Positions 1 through 7,401 of a DNA stretch of 21,324 nt are shown here, piece after piece. Every line of letters begins with the position of its first letter. Position 1 is the first letter of the stretch. This DNA comes from a virus. The notes under the pieces are model-generated. The model ran no database searches and was not told where the DNA came from. It worked only from the letters and a program-made list of their open reading frames with translations. The stretch lies in the IMG/VR virus record IMGVR_UViG_3300046529_000047, positions 1-21,324 of that record. One strand, given 5' to 3'. The position numbers and the translations under genes were made by a program.

Positions 1-444
1 GTACTGCGTCGGCGTACCGTTTAGGAATCCGCCAAAGTAGAGGCCATCAGCCATATCAAACACCCGGCCAGAACCGGGATTAGCCTGCGCCTTCGACGCC
101 TTTACCGATGAGATGTCGCGGCTTGCGAATCCACACATGCCGATGTCGCCAACCTGCGGGTCGAGAATGATCGCGTTCGTGCCGCCCTGGAGCCGGAAGT
201 AGGGCAGGCCGTAGACGATGCCGTGAGGCGTAGCATTCCCCGCGCCGTCCACCTGATTCACCAGCGGCTGAACATCGACAAAGCCGACTGGCGAGACGCC
301 GCCGTTGTTCGTGACAGAGACGATCTTGACCAGCGTGATCGTGCTGATGCGCGCGAGAATCTGATTGACCAGAAAGGAAAGGGCGCCGAAGTCTCCGGCG
401 CCCGATGCTGGCTCCTGCGTTCCGGTGTATCCGAAATTGTTCAT
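1..444 (-). CDS. Baseplate spike / Gp138 N-terminal-domain protein (partial, C-terminus off left edge)
   Basis: This reading frame starts at ATG 444 and stays open to base 1, giving 148 codons with no stop, so the C-terminus lies outside the window. The ATG overlaps the TGA of the upstream hub gene (ATGA, 441-444), which supports the start. The start of the protein (MNNFGYTGTQEP) is followed by a stretch around residues 20-120 containing SPVGFVDVQPLVNQVDG, LPYFRLQGGTNAIILDPQVG and FASRDISSVKA. This matches my memory of the Gp138_N OB-fold family, the N-terminal part of puncturing-spike proteins at the tip of contractile tails. Its place directly after the hub gene fits that role. The expected C-terminal beta-helix or needle would lie to the left. 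The family call is by eye. Confidence 0.82.
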   Translation of the reverse strand, partial: MNNFGYTGTQEPASGAGDFGALSFLVNQILARISTITLVKIVSVTNNGGVSPVGFVDVQPLVNQVDGAGNATPHGIVYGLPYFRLQGGTNAIILDPQVGDIGMCGFASRDISSVKASKAQANPGSGRVFDMADGLYFGGFLNGTPTQY

Positions 445-1298
445 ATGCCGAGCTTGTAGCAGCCGATATGCGAGAACCAGGCTCCGCCAGGCATCTCGCT
501 TTCCAACTCATGGACGATGCTGAAAACGTTCCAGATTCCGTTTGCGACGGTGATCGAGCTATTGACATTCACCTGACCGCCCAACTTCAGATCGGGATTG
601 AATTCGGTCGTCAGGCCGATGCCATTGCCCGAGAAAACTGGATACCCGACCATTCCGGTCGCTGGGGAGATCGGGATTGGATCGCCCGTACGCGCTGCCG
701 TCTTTGGCCATATGGCTACTGTTCCGCGGTCTACAGTGAAGTAGATGTTCGCCGCTCGAGCGCAAGACTTGAGCTGCTCGTACGCGGTTCCACTGAAGTA
801 CGGGCTGGAAAGTTGCGCCGTTACCCCGTTGTTCTCGAACGCAAAGCCCATCGTCTGGGCTATGCCCTGGATAACCGTAGCCGCATCAGTCGGGCCGCGG
901 AAACTGATGGCATTGACTGGCTTTACCGCTTGAAGTGAGGCAGACAGTGCCGTGATGTTAAATGCAACGTCGGGCGCGCTCTGGAACTCACCGAATGCAG
1001 AAGCAAAGGTTCCCTGATAGACGGTGGACATCGCGCCACCATCGTTGCCGGCCGCCACAAGAATCCGGTTGTCGCGACGTTGCTGCATGATCGGGCCAAC
1101 CGTTGTGAGCTGGTTGATCATGCTCAGCGGCAGTCCGTTGACTCGCAACTGCATCTGGCCTTGCGCATCGCCGTTGTACGTGACAATGGACGCCTTCGCT
1201 CTTAATCCGCTGAGTGTGACATCTGGCCCCTGTGTTTCTCCGAATTGGCCTTCTGCGAGACTGATGGTCACATCGATCCGGCGCTTTACGAAGGTCAT
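441..1298 (-). CDS. Baseplate hub protein (gp27/gp44-like)
   Basis: A 285-residue protein starting at ATG 1298, whose first bases overlap the stop of the preceding plug gene (ATGA). It begins MTFVKRRIDVTISLAEGQF, then has the alternating beta-rich pattern of phage hub proteins. Recognisable stretches are LSGLRAKASIVTYNGDAQGQMQLRVNGLP (split here only by eye), AAGNDGG and a C-terminal GIWNVFSIVHELESEMPGG. Hub proteins form the ring at the baseplate centre that holds the spike, and the spike gene follows with a 4-base overlap. No enzymatic motif is visible. Family assignment rests on sequence pattern and on the order plug-hub-spike; the latter is typical of this group of myophages. Confidence 0.75.
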   Translation of the reverse strand: MTFVKRRIDVTISLAEGQFGETQGPDVTLSGLRAKASIVTYNGDAQGQMQLRVNGLPLSMINQLTTVGPIMQQRRDNRILVAAGNDGGAMSTVYQGTFASAFGEFQSAPDVAFNITALSASLQAVKPVNAISFRGPTDAATVIQGIAQTMGFAFENNGVTAQLSSPYFSGTAYEQLKSCARAANIYFTVDRGTVAIWPKTAARTGDPIPISPATGMVGYPVFSGNGIGLTTEFNPDLKLGGQVNVNSSITVANGIWNVFSIVHELESEMPGGAWFSHIGCYKLGI

Positions 1299-1594
1299 AG
1301 ATCACTTGCTTCCAGATAGAGCAAAACGAACCGCGACCCGAGACCCGTATAGACCGGATCGCTTGTGCCTTGCGTGTCGGTGAACGAGAGATCGCCGATA
1401 AACCCTAGGTACGTCTCGCGCACCATGCGAACGCGATCGAGGCAGATCGTTGCGGTGATGATCGGAGAGTTGCTGACGTACAGGTCCAGATACATCCCCG
1501 TCGATTTCTGATAGACGTTGATCTGGCAATTCTGGCCGGCCAGCAGAACGCTCAGTGACTGGCTCGGAGTGGCCTGCAGTGGGATCGTCAACAT
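1295..1594 (-). CDS. Baseplate plug family protein
   Basis: A 99-residue protein starting at ATG 1594 inside a TAATG junction with the Dit-like gene. It has the features of the small baseplate plug family (Pam3 gp18-like): an N-terminal MLTIPLQATPSQSLSVLLAGQNCQINVYQKS, then LYVSNSPI, then a C-terminal SDPVYTGLGSRFVLLYLE. These small beta-sandwich proteins sit inside the baseplate between hub and initiator proteins. They are regularly encoded between a Dit-like gene and a hub gene, as here. Start and end are fixed by one-base and four-base overlaps with the neighbours. No catalytic motif or membrane segment is seen. Confidence 0.78.
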   Translation of the reverse strand: MLTIPLQATPSQSLSVLLAGQNCQINVYQKSTGMYLDLYVSNSPIITATICLDRVRMVRETYLGFIGDLSFTDTQGTSDPVYTGLGSRFVLLYLEASDL

Positions 1595-2265
1595 TACGCG
1601 AATTGACCAAGAGGGCCGGACAAGACGGCTGGGGTTTGGACCGGCGTGACCGCCTGAATCTGGCCGTTGCTGATGGAGTCCGCAGCGCTCGGAGATTGCA
1701 CCTGACTTGCAGCAAGAGGCGAGCTTGACGCGCTCGCGCTGAACTGAGCGGTAGCGTTCTCGCGGACCTCAAGAAACCACATGTCAACAGTGATCATCGT
1801 CGCGCCATTCTTCGTCTCGCGGCGATAATCAACGTTCTCGACGGTCGCGTTGACGTAGGTCTTTTCAGGCGTGACGACGTTGAACGTATCAATCGAGGAA
1901 AGCATCGCATCGCATTGGGCGATGAACGCGGTACGGCTCGCCAGGTCAGAGCCGATAGCCATGCGAACCCGTACATCGTACGGAGTCGCGACCTTGTTGT
2001 AGCTTGCGAACGCGCCCTGTTCCTGCGGGTAGTCAGAAACGCGGGAGTTGTTCTTGTAGTCCAGTGCGAGGAACGAATCCGGCTGAAGCACCTGATTGCC
2101 ATTCAGGTCGAAGATCCCCCAGACGGGCGCCGAGAATCCGAGCAGCGAGGCAAGCGCCCCCAATGCTCCGACTTCCAACGCCTCCGGGGTCGGCACTGTC
2201 ACGCTTCGCAACAGCGCCGGCACTCCCGGAACAGCCGGAACATTCGGAAATTGGATAAATGGCAC
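1594..2265 (-). CDS. Dit-like baseplate / distal tail protein
   Basis: A 223-residue protein with a GTG start at 2265, one base after the TAA of the tape measure gene; no ATG lies near and no clear Shine-Dalgarno is visible, so coupled re-initiation is likely. Residues about 45-165 hold the best-conserved part: APVWGIFDLNGNQVL, LALDYKNNSRVSDYPQEQG, TPYDVRVRMA, and VDYRRETKNGATMITVDMWFLEVRE. This pattern resembles the N-terminal domain of Dit-like phage tail proteins, which link the tube to the baseplate. The last 60 residues are a Ser/Ala/Gln/Pro-rich low-complexity tail. The position directly after the tape measure supports a baseplate initiator role. Confidence 0.72.
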   Translation of the reverse strand: MPFIQFPNVPAVPGVPALLRSVTVPTPEALEVGALGALASLLGFSAPVWGIFDLNGNQVLQPDSFLALDYKNNSRVSDYPQEQGAFASYNKVATPYDVRVRMAIGSDLASRTAFIAQCDAMLSSIDTFNVVTPEKTYVNATVENVDYRRETKNGATMITVDMWFLEVRENATAQFSASASSSPLAASQVQSPSAADSISNGQIQAVTPVQTPAVLSGPLGQFA

Positions 2266-2266
2266 G

Positions 2267-4084
2267 TTAGGTCAGTCCAGTGTTGGCTTGCGCGACGAAG
2301 TGGTACTTGCTGATTTCCGAACCCAGACCACGGGCCACGCCAGCAGCATCGGTAGCCTGCGTATGGACGTTGATCGGACCGTTGATGTTGACTTCGCTGC
2401 TGCTGGTGTTCGACGTCGATGCGACCGGCGGCGCAGATACGCTTGAGCCAACGGGCAGAGAGGCGACCGCAGCGGCATTAGCCTGACCGAGCGACGCATA
2501 CACGCTGTTCGCATACCCTTGTCGCCGGGCGATGTTTGCCTCCGCAGCGCCAGGCCGCTCAAACTCGCGCGCGTGAATCTCCGCAGCTTGTGCGGCGGTC
2601 TTCGCAAGGCGAATGCGGCTATCAGCCAGCTTCTCTGTCGTCTTCAGCTCCTGAAGCATGAAGTCCGTCTGCTCACCGAACGTCGATTCCTTCAGCGAGT
2701 GGCCAAACTGCTGCTTGAATGCCTTAGCCCGAGGACCGAGCCATTGTGCGATGCCAGTTGCGCCCGATGTCGTGTTGACGGCGTTCGGATCAAGTCCGCT
2801 TTCCTGCATGAGGCTGCCGATGATCCCCGCGACTTGGGCATCGCTATAACCCGCTCCCTTGAGTCGGCCAGCCAGGTACTTCTGGCGATCGGAGAGTGAT
2901 CCAGAATTTGCGCCTTGCCGAGCCTTTCCGACCGGATCGCCGTCCCACGTTGAACCTTGGTGCGCCTTTAGGTAGTCGTCTTCGCCAGTGTTGAGGCCTT
3001 TGCTATAGACCATCGCACCGATACCGCCGAGCACAGCAAGAGCGGTAGCACCGATGCCGCCTCCAATGACGCCAAGAGCGGAACCAACTGAGCCAAGAGC
3101 GCCGGCGAGGCTAAGAAGCGGCGACACCATGCCAAGGACTTTGATCGCAGCCAGCCCGATCAGAACGTTTTTCCAGCCACCTACGGCTTCAGCAGCATCA
3201 TTGGCGATCTTGGCAAAGTCCTGGATCGACTTGACCGCGCCATTCACCCAGTTGGTGATGTCGTCCTTATGCGAGACGACCCAGTCGCCAAGTTGCTTGA
3301 TGTAGCCGATCAGCGTATCGAACGCAGGCATCAGCGCTTCAACGACCTTGATCCCGACGAGGGTAAAGGTGCGCTCAACGCCGAGCCACTTCTTGCGCAG
3401 TTCATCAGCCTGACGGGCATCCTCCGCAGAGATCGCGGACAACTTCTCCATCGCCGCGACCTGATCCAATACAGCAGAACGGCCTTGCTTCAGCAGATTG
3501 AACTGGTCATCGCTGATACCCATCTGTGACGCGACGAGTTGCGCGCGGCCCGGATCGGTCTTGTAGATCTTGGAAATGATGTCAGCGCGGGCCAGAAGAT
3601 AGGAATTTCCATCCTTCAAATCTTCTTTGTTACCACCCATCCGCCAGAACCATTGAAGCGACTCGCTTGATTGCCCCACCTTGAACTGCGCGATGGTCTT
3701 CTGCGATTCCTTCAACTGGGCGGTCATGCCCTCGGCCGTGCCGCCCGCATCTTCGGCCACGCGCTGCCACGCGGACAGGCGCTCTGTGCTTATCCCTAGG
3801 TTCTGGGACAGGCGCCCGAGGCTGGCCGCGCCGACGATCGTATTCTCAACGAAGTTCTTGATGCCGACGCCGGCAGTGAACACGCCGATCAGGGCAAGCG
3901 CCTCGTTGCGGATCTTGGAGAAGTATTGCGCTGCGACCTTGCCGGATGCCTCCATCTCTCTCGCGCGCTTCTGTGCTTCGTCGGACGTCGCCTTGAGATC
4001 CGTGCGGGCCTGCGCTGAACCGGTTTTGAATGCCTTCGGGTCAAGACCGAGTGTCACGACCAGCGAATCGATAACGGTGGCCAT
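2267..4084 (-). CDS. Tape measure protein with tail lysozyme domain
   Basis: A 605-residue protein starting at ATG 4084, two bases after the stop of the frameshifted chaperone extension. Residues 1-300 are helical and Ala/Lys/Glu-rich, as expected of a tape measure that sets tail length. Residues about 305-360 are hydrophobic and Gly/Ala-rich (LAGALGSVGSALGVIGGG), a possible membrane-active segment. Residues about 398-530 look like the Phage_lysozyme2 (tail lysozyme) domain, with AGIIGSLMQESGLDP (candidate catalytic Glu at about 428) and SGATGIAQWLG. The C-terminus is Ser/Asn-rich and ends in VNINGPINVHTQATD, a common tape-measure ending. The length is short for a tape measure, which suggests a short tail. 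The lysozyme domain would cut peptidoglycan during DNA entry. Confidence 0.88.
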   Translation of the reverse strand: MATVIDSLVVTLGLDPKAFKTGSAQARTDLKATSDEAQKRAREMEASGKVAAQYFSKIRNEALALIGVFTAGVGIKNFVENTIVGAASLGRLSQNLGISTERLSAWQRVAEDAGGTAEGMTAQLKESQKTIAQFKVGQSSESLQWFWRMGGNKEDLKDGNSYLLARADIISKIYKTDPGRAQLVASQMGISDDQFNLLKQGRSAVLDQVAAMEKLSAISAEDARQADELRKKWLGVERTFTLVGIKVVEALMPAFDTLIGYIKQLGDWVVSHKDDITNWVNGAVKSIQDFAKIANDAAEAVGGWKNVLIGLAAIKVLGMVSPLLSLAGALGSVGSALGVIGGGIGATALAVLGGIGAMVYSKGLNTGEDDYLKAHQGSTWDGDPVGKARQGANSGSLSDRQKYLAGRLKGAGYSDAQVAGIIGSLMQESGLDPNAVNTTSGATGIAQWLGPRAKAFKQQFGHSLKESTFGEQTDFMLQELKTTEKLADSRIRLAKTAAQAAEIHAREFERPGAAEANIARRQGYANSVYASLGQANAAAVASLPVGSSVSAPPVASTSNTSSSEVNINGPINVHTQATDAAGVARGLGSEISKYHFVAQANTGLT

Positions 4085-4086
4085 GA

Positions 4087-4685
4087 TTATTTACCTTGCT
4101 TTGAAAGCACGCGTTCGTTGTAGTTGTCGATCACTAGAACCTCCAACAAGTTGTAGAGGTCTTCGGCGCCGTAGACAGACTGCAACTCGTGCAGAGTCGC
4201 CATGCGTCGCGAAACGATGGTGCCAATCGAACGCGGCAGGTTTGCGTACTCAATGAGGCGCGAATTCGGAATACCGGGTGGCCCCGTATCGATTACGCGC
4301 CTACGGTAAAAAAATCCGTATGCAGATTCCAGATCGCCTTGCGCAGCGTGAGCATCGTTGCAACTTCTTCGATGTCATCTGGGATCAACGACCGAACGAC
4401 GCCGGGACTCGGCTGGATCTGGACGCACTCCATCATCTTGTCCAGAAGCGGCTTCGCGGCGTCGAACGGAAGTTTCGTGATTGCCTTGATACCCATCGCC
4501 GCGAGACCGGCGAGACCGGCCTCAGCGATGTTGTCGGGGATCTCGACGCCGGCGTTCATCAGGGCGAAGAGGGCGCGGCCGGCCCACTCTTCGGATTCGG
4601 CCGTGGGCAGTTCGGTCAAGACGAAAGATTTCCCTTTGTCCCGACCTTTCGCGTCGATCGTAATGATTGCAGTTTTACGTGCCAT
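4087..4685 (-). CDS. Tail assembly chaperone GT fusion made by -1 frameshift
   Basis: Inferred longer product of the chaperone gene. The zero frame reads GAT TTT TTT ACC near its end, with the T7 run at 4308-4314. Slipping back one base reads TAC CGT AGG and stays open for 73 codons to TAA at 4087-4089, instead of stopping at 4293-4295. The predicted fusion is about 199 residues. The extension ends in ATLHELQSVYGAEDLYNLLE and VLVIDNYNERVLS, a motif I recognise from T-type extensions of phage tail chaperones. It fills the whole gap to the tape measure start at 4084. The same arrangement (G, GT, tape measure) is classical in lambda. The shift itself is predicted, not shown. The extension could also be a separate 38-residue ORF starting at an internal ATG. 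Confidence 0.8.
4293..4685 (-). CDS. Tail assembly chaperone (gpG-like)
   Basis: A 130-residue protein starting at ATG 4685, one base after the TGA of the tail tube gene (TGATATG). It begins MARKTAIITIDAKGRDKGKSF and contains LTELPTAESEEWAGRALFAL, a pattern seen in tail chaperones of DUF3383/DUF3277 myophages. The remainder is mostly helical (DNIAEAGLAGLAAMGIKAI, KPLLDKMMECV). Such proteins are not part of the virion; they coat the tape measure before the tube polymerises around it. The position between tube and tape measure, and the slippery T-run eight codons from the end, support the call more than the sequence alone does. Confidence 0.82.
   Translation of the reverse strand: MARKTAIITIDAKGRDKGKSFVLTELPTAESEEWAGRALFALMNAGVEIPDNIAEAGLAGLAAMGIKAITKLPFDAAKPLLDKMMECVQIQPSPGVVRSLIPDDIEEVATMLTLRKAIWNLHTDFFTVGA
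4308..4314 (-). promoter_or_regulatory. Slippery heptamer for -1 programmed ribosomal frameshift
   Basis: Seven A on the plus strand read as T TTT TTT on the coding strand, placed exactly as X XXY YYZ relative to the zero frame. It lies four codons before the zero-frame stop and is the only homopolymer of this length in the chaperone gene. No convincing stimulatory stem-loop is seen at the usual spacing; weak CCGT/ACGG and TACCG/CGGTA pairings are possible downstream. Confidence 0.75.
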
Positions 4686-4686
4686 A

Positions 4687-5118
4687 TCAGAACGGAGCCG
4701 GGCTGACAGATTCGAAGGTGATTGCCCATTTACGCGGCTGAAGGATTTTCTTGCCGGTGGGCATCTTGCTTTTGCTGGTCATGATGCCTTTGGTGCAGGC
4801 GAACTTTTGTCCGGTGCCGGGCAGCAGGATCGTCAGTTGAGCAATGAAGATTTCACGCGCCGTATCTTCTGCGGTACCCCACGTATCGAAAATGAACGCG
4901 GACGCGGAATCGGCCTGCAAAGTAATTTCGATAATCGTAGGGTACGGCGTGTAGCCACCCGACAGTTTGCCGTCCACGCCCATCACGGCTTCAGCGGAGG
5001 TCACGTCTGCAGACGAGAACATGTCGTCGACGCTGTACCCCTGAAGTTGCTGTGGCACCGGGAAAATGCCACCGACCGATAACATTAAGACCGAGTTTGC
5101 GTTTGTTAAGGTAGCCAA
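4687..5118 (-). CDS. Tail tube protein (DUF3277 family)
   Basis: About 143 residues. I chose the TTG at 5116-5118 as start because GGAG lies at 5125-5128 with a 6-base spacer and no usable ATG is near; an in-frame TTG at 5130 would give four more residues but overlaps that Shine-Dalgarno. The protein runs ATLTNANSVLMLSVGGIFP, then LQGYSVDDMFSSADVTSAEAVMGVDGKLSGGY, TPYPTIIEITLQADSASA and ends KWAITFESVSPAPF. This matches the DUF3277 tail tube family: beta-rich subunits that stack inside the sheath. It lies next to the sheath gene apart from an intruding HNH gene. A terminator-like hairpin ends just 16 bases upstream of the start codon. Confidence 0.83.
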   Translation of the reverse strand: MATLTNANSVLMLSVGGIFPVPQQLQGYSVDDMFSSADVTSAEAVMGVDGKLSGGYTPYPTIIEITLQADSASAFIFDTWGTAEDTAREIFIAQLTILLPGTGQKFACTKGIMTSKSKMPTGKKILQPRKWAITFESVSPAPF

Positions 5119-5133
5119 TTCAAGCTCCAAAAG

Positions 5134-5163
5134 AAAAACCCGCTGAGCTTGCGCTGAGCGGGT
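5134..5163 (-). terminator. Rho-independent terminator-like hairpin before tail tube gene
   Basis: On the minus strand ACCCGCT (5157-5163) pairs with AGCGGGT (5138-5144), with a short inner GC pairing in the loop, followed by TTTTC. It lies after the HNH gene and runs up to the Shine-Dalgarno of the tube gene, so it may act in RNA processing or stability as well as termination. Confidence 0.75.
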
Positions 5164-5190
5164 CTAGATGATGTTGTGTCTGACTACCTG

Positions 5191-5775
5191 TTACGGCATG
5201 TCGGGCCAATAGCTATTAGATTTGGACCGGTTCTCGGAACCACGCAATACCTGCAAATTCGCCTCACAATGCAGGCCACATACACGCTTGCTTTGTAGCG
5301 GAACAATATGATCCACGTGATACCACTCGCCGGTGACCATACTCAAAAATTGAGCGGCGAAATAGAATTCTTCGATTTTGCTATTACTTGCCCACTTCGG
5401 CGTGGCTAGCAATTTTGATGCAGTGCGGCGCGCAATGGCAGCGATAACTCTGTGCTTGTTAGCTGCCTTCCAGGCTATGTTCCTCGCGCGCGCCCCATTG
5501 GGATCTGATGCATATGCTTGGGCGCTCCAGATCCGTACTTGGTCGACATTATTGGTGCGCCAGTCCGCCGCTCTTTTCCGCAGAGACTCTTGATGATCCG
5601 CATAATACTGCCGACTTTCTGAGTTGCGCCGATCAGCGTTCTTGTGATGGTATGCGCGGTTGCTGGCGCGCTCACAAAGTATGCATTCGGATCTTGTTCC
5701 AGCCTTCGTCTTGATCGGTCGAAATTCGAGAATGTGCTTAACTTCTCCGCACTTCGTGCAGTTTTTTGATTCCAT
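5191..5775 (-). CDS. HNH homing endonuclease (free-standing)
   Basis: A 194-residue protein, ATG at 5775. The N-terminus has two CxxC pairs, CTKCGEVKHILEF (residues 6-9) and ECILCERASNRAY (about 31-34), which would form a zinc-binding treble-clef-like module. The middle is basic with Trp/Arg/Tyr-rich repeats. The C-terminus holds the HNH core, WYHVDHIVPLQSK then VCGLHCEANLQVLRGSENRSKS, with D-H, the central Asn and the final basic Asn/Lys region present. Such enzymes nick DNA and copy themselves into intron-less or gene-free sites of related phages. Its base use is visibly more AT-rich than its neighbours, a sign of separate origin. Both flanking genes are intact, so it is not inside a split gene. 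Confidence 0.88.
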   Translation of the reverse strand: MESKNCTKCGEVKHILEFRPIKTKAGTRSECILCERASNRAYHHKNADRRNSESRQYYADHQESLRKRAADWRTNNVDQVRIWSAQAYASDPNGARARNIAWKAANKHRVIAAIARRTASKLLATPKWASNSKIEEFYFAAQFLSMVTGEWYHVDHIVPLQSKRVCGLHCEANLQVLRGSENRSKSNSYWPDMP

Positions 5776-5776
5776 C

Positions 5777-5794
5777 GTTTGCCCCTAAGCAAAC
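5777..5794 (-). promoter_or_regulatory. Hairpin holding the HNH ribosome binding site
   Basis: Immediately before the HNH start codon, GTTTGC pairs with GCAAAC around the loop TTAGGG on the minus strand. The Shine-Dalgarno AGGGG (5782-5786) falls in the loop and first stem base, six bases before the ATG. Hairpins that limit ribosome access are known for free-standing phage homing endonuclease genes; a control role here is inferred. Confidence 0.5.
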
Positions 5795-5805
5795 CCTAGT
5801 GAATG

Positions 5806-5857
5806 GTGCGGGAAGCCAGCTAGGGAACTGGCTTGTCGGATGCCTCCTATCCCGCAC
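5806..5857. repeat. Nested inverted repeat between sheath and HNH genes
   Basis: GTGCGGGA (5806-5813) and TCCCGCAC (5850-5857) form an 8-bp outer stem enclosing AGCCAG/CTGGCT (5814-5819 and 5828-5833) and a weak GGA/TCC pair. The plus strand continues with TTTTT, so the plus-strand reading looks like a terminator, while the minus strand lacks a T-run after the stem. The 5776-5884 gap holds only this element and the ribosome-binding-site hairpin. Confidence 0.6.
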
Positions 5858-5884
5858 TTTTTCATTTTACAGCAGTTAAGCTGG

Positions 5885-7363
5885 TTATTGCACGTCGAGA
5901 CTCGCCAAAGACAGGCTTTGCACGGCGCCTCCGTCGGCGAACCACAAGGTATCCGCAGTCGGCCCTCTAGCCACACGTATTGCCGCGGTTGCTGGCCCGC
6001 GTTGGAAATACCAGCCCCGCGTGGAAATTGTCGGAGCTATCGTAATTCCGGCCGCGTTATTAATTTCTGCCGACTGCAGCGCAGATAACGTAACGCCGGT
6101 CCGAATGGCCCCAAAGTTCAATGCGGCATTGATGGCGTCCATATATGCTTGCTCGACAAGCGCATCGCCAGCCGGGTTGTACGGAACCGAATCGACTTGC
6201 GTCAGCAGATCCATGCCGGCGACCTGAAGCGAATCGTTCAGCCACATCTGGTTGAAGTAGGCATCAGCCCACAGGAACGGGCCGCTGATCTGGCCATTCG
6301 CGAGGAACGTCCAGCCGTTGTTCCGCGACGCCCATGCGCCATAGAACGAATACCCGTTAGCGGTGAGTGTGTCGCCGGTCGTTTCGTCGGTCACAGTCGC
6401 CGTCAGCCCGCTCTGCGAACGGAACATGAAGGTAGTGCGACCGTTGGTGCGCGCAAAGTCGAGCGATGCGGCGATGCCGAGCACGAACGCGGCAACCTGA
6501 GGATCTTTGTAGATCGACATGATTCCGGAGTAACCAGCTGCCTTGACGAGTGCCCCGAAGCACGTCGTGCTGTTCTGGACCGTTGCCTGTGCGTCCGTGT
6601 CCCATGCGACGTACGCATAGCGATTGTTCTTGGAGTTCGTCCATGCCGCGAAAGCAACCTTGTCGGCGGTGACCGGCTCGAACACGGTCATGAACGCCGC
6701 CCAGTTCTGGGAGACCTGGACGATGCCTTGCATGTTCGTTGCCGGAACACCTGCGACAGCACCTTGCGAGGTGACGGCGCCGGTTGCCGACGTCAGGTTC
6801 AGGCCAGCCGCCAGCGTGCCAGACACGAAGCTGATGGTCGACGAAGCGCCGGTCGTAGCGGAAGTGATCTTGAATGCCGCGCGCTGGCTGTCGTAGCTGA
6901 CCGTGCCGCCTAGCGAAGTAAAGCCGGCAGCGATAATCGTGGCGGCATTGGAAAAACTGGTCGCTGCGGACAGATTGATGGCCGACGAGGTCTTGAGAAC
7001 GCCGTCAATGGTCACGATCAGCGTGCCCGATAGCGCTTGCAACTGGGTCAGCGTCAGGCCGGCAACGGATGCGCCGCGCACATAGGCAGCTACTGACGTC
7101 GTCGGATACTGAGCGAAGAGAATGGCGCCCGGCGTCTTCGTGGCATTCACGTATGACAGGAAGTAGTTCCCTGCATAGATTGCCTCGGGGGCGGTCGCGC
7201 CGAAGAACGCGTCAACATCATCGCCGTTCGCGAAAGACATGACTGTGCCGATCGGCACAGAAGTATCGGCCGTCAGGATCAGGCCGTTCAGGTCAAATGC
7301 CGATCCGCCCGCGCCAACGACGCCCGGCTGAACATTAACAATGTCCGAGGCAGGAATGCTCAT
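5885..7363 (-). CDS. Contractile tail sheath protein (DUF3383 family)
   Basis: A 492-residue protein, ATG at 7363, with GGAG six bases upstream. It starts MSIPASDIVNVQPGVVGAGG and contains FFGATAPEAIYAGNYFLSY, a Ser/Thr/Ala-rich middle insertion, WAAFMTVFEP, FAAWTNSKNNRYAYVAWDT and, near the C-terminus, AYFNQMWLNDSLQVAGMDLL and RGWYFQRGPATAAIRVARGP. This set is characteristic of the DUF3383 sheath family. Sheath subunits surround the tube and contract to drive it through the envelope. The gene follows the neck terminator gene and a terminator-like hairpin, and it is the strongest single sign that the phage is a myovirus. Length is in the usual range for the family. Confidence 0.9.
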   Translation of the reverse strand: MSIPASDIVNVQPGVVGAGGSAFDLNGLILTADTSVPIGTVMSFANGDDVDAFFGATAPEAIYAGNYFLSYVNATKTPGAILFAQYPTTSVAAYVRGASVAGLTLTQLQALSGTLIVTIDGVLKTSSAINLSAATSFSNAATIIAAGFTSLGGTVSYDSQRAAFKITSATTGASSTISFVSGTLAAGLNLTSATGAVTSQGAVAGVPATNMQGIVQVSQNWAAFMTVFEPVTADKVAFAAWTNSKNNRYAYVAWDTDAQATVQNSTTCFGALVKAAGYSGIMSIYKDPQVAAFVLGIAASLDFARTNGRTTFMFRSQSGLTATVTDETTGDTLTANGYSFYGAWASRNNGWTFLANGQISGPFLWADAYFNQMWLNDSLQVAGMDLLTQVDSVPYNPAGDALVEQAYMDAINAALNFGAIRTGVTLSALQSAEINNAAGITIAPTISTRGWYFQRGPATAAIRVARGPTADTLWFADGGAVQSLSLASLDVQ

Positions 7364-7401
7364 GTAAAACTCCAGGTTGGCCGTTTCCGGCGCTCAAATG
7401 C

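Noticed and set aside
80-568. Minus-strand ORF of 162 codons over the spike gene
   Set aside because: Different frame from the recognised Gp138_N reading; Arg/Ser/His-rich low-quality protein that would overlap the hub gene.
5785-5976. Minus-strand frame between sheath and HNH, including a possible 26-aa peptide MKKCGIGG...
   Set aside because: No ribosome binding site, overlaps the sheath end and coincides with the inverted repeat; the region is better explained as structured noncoding sequence.
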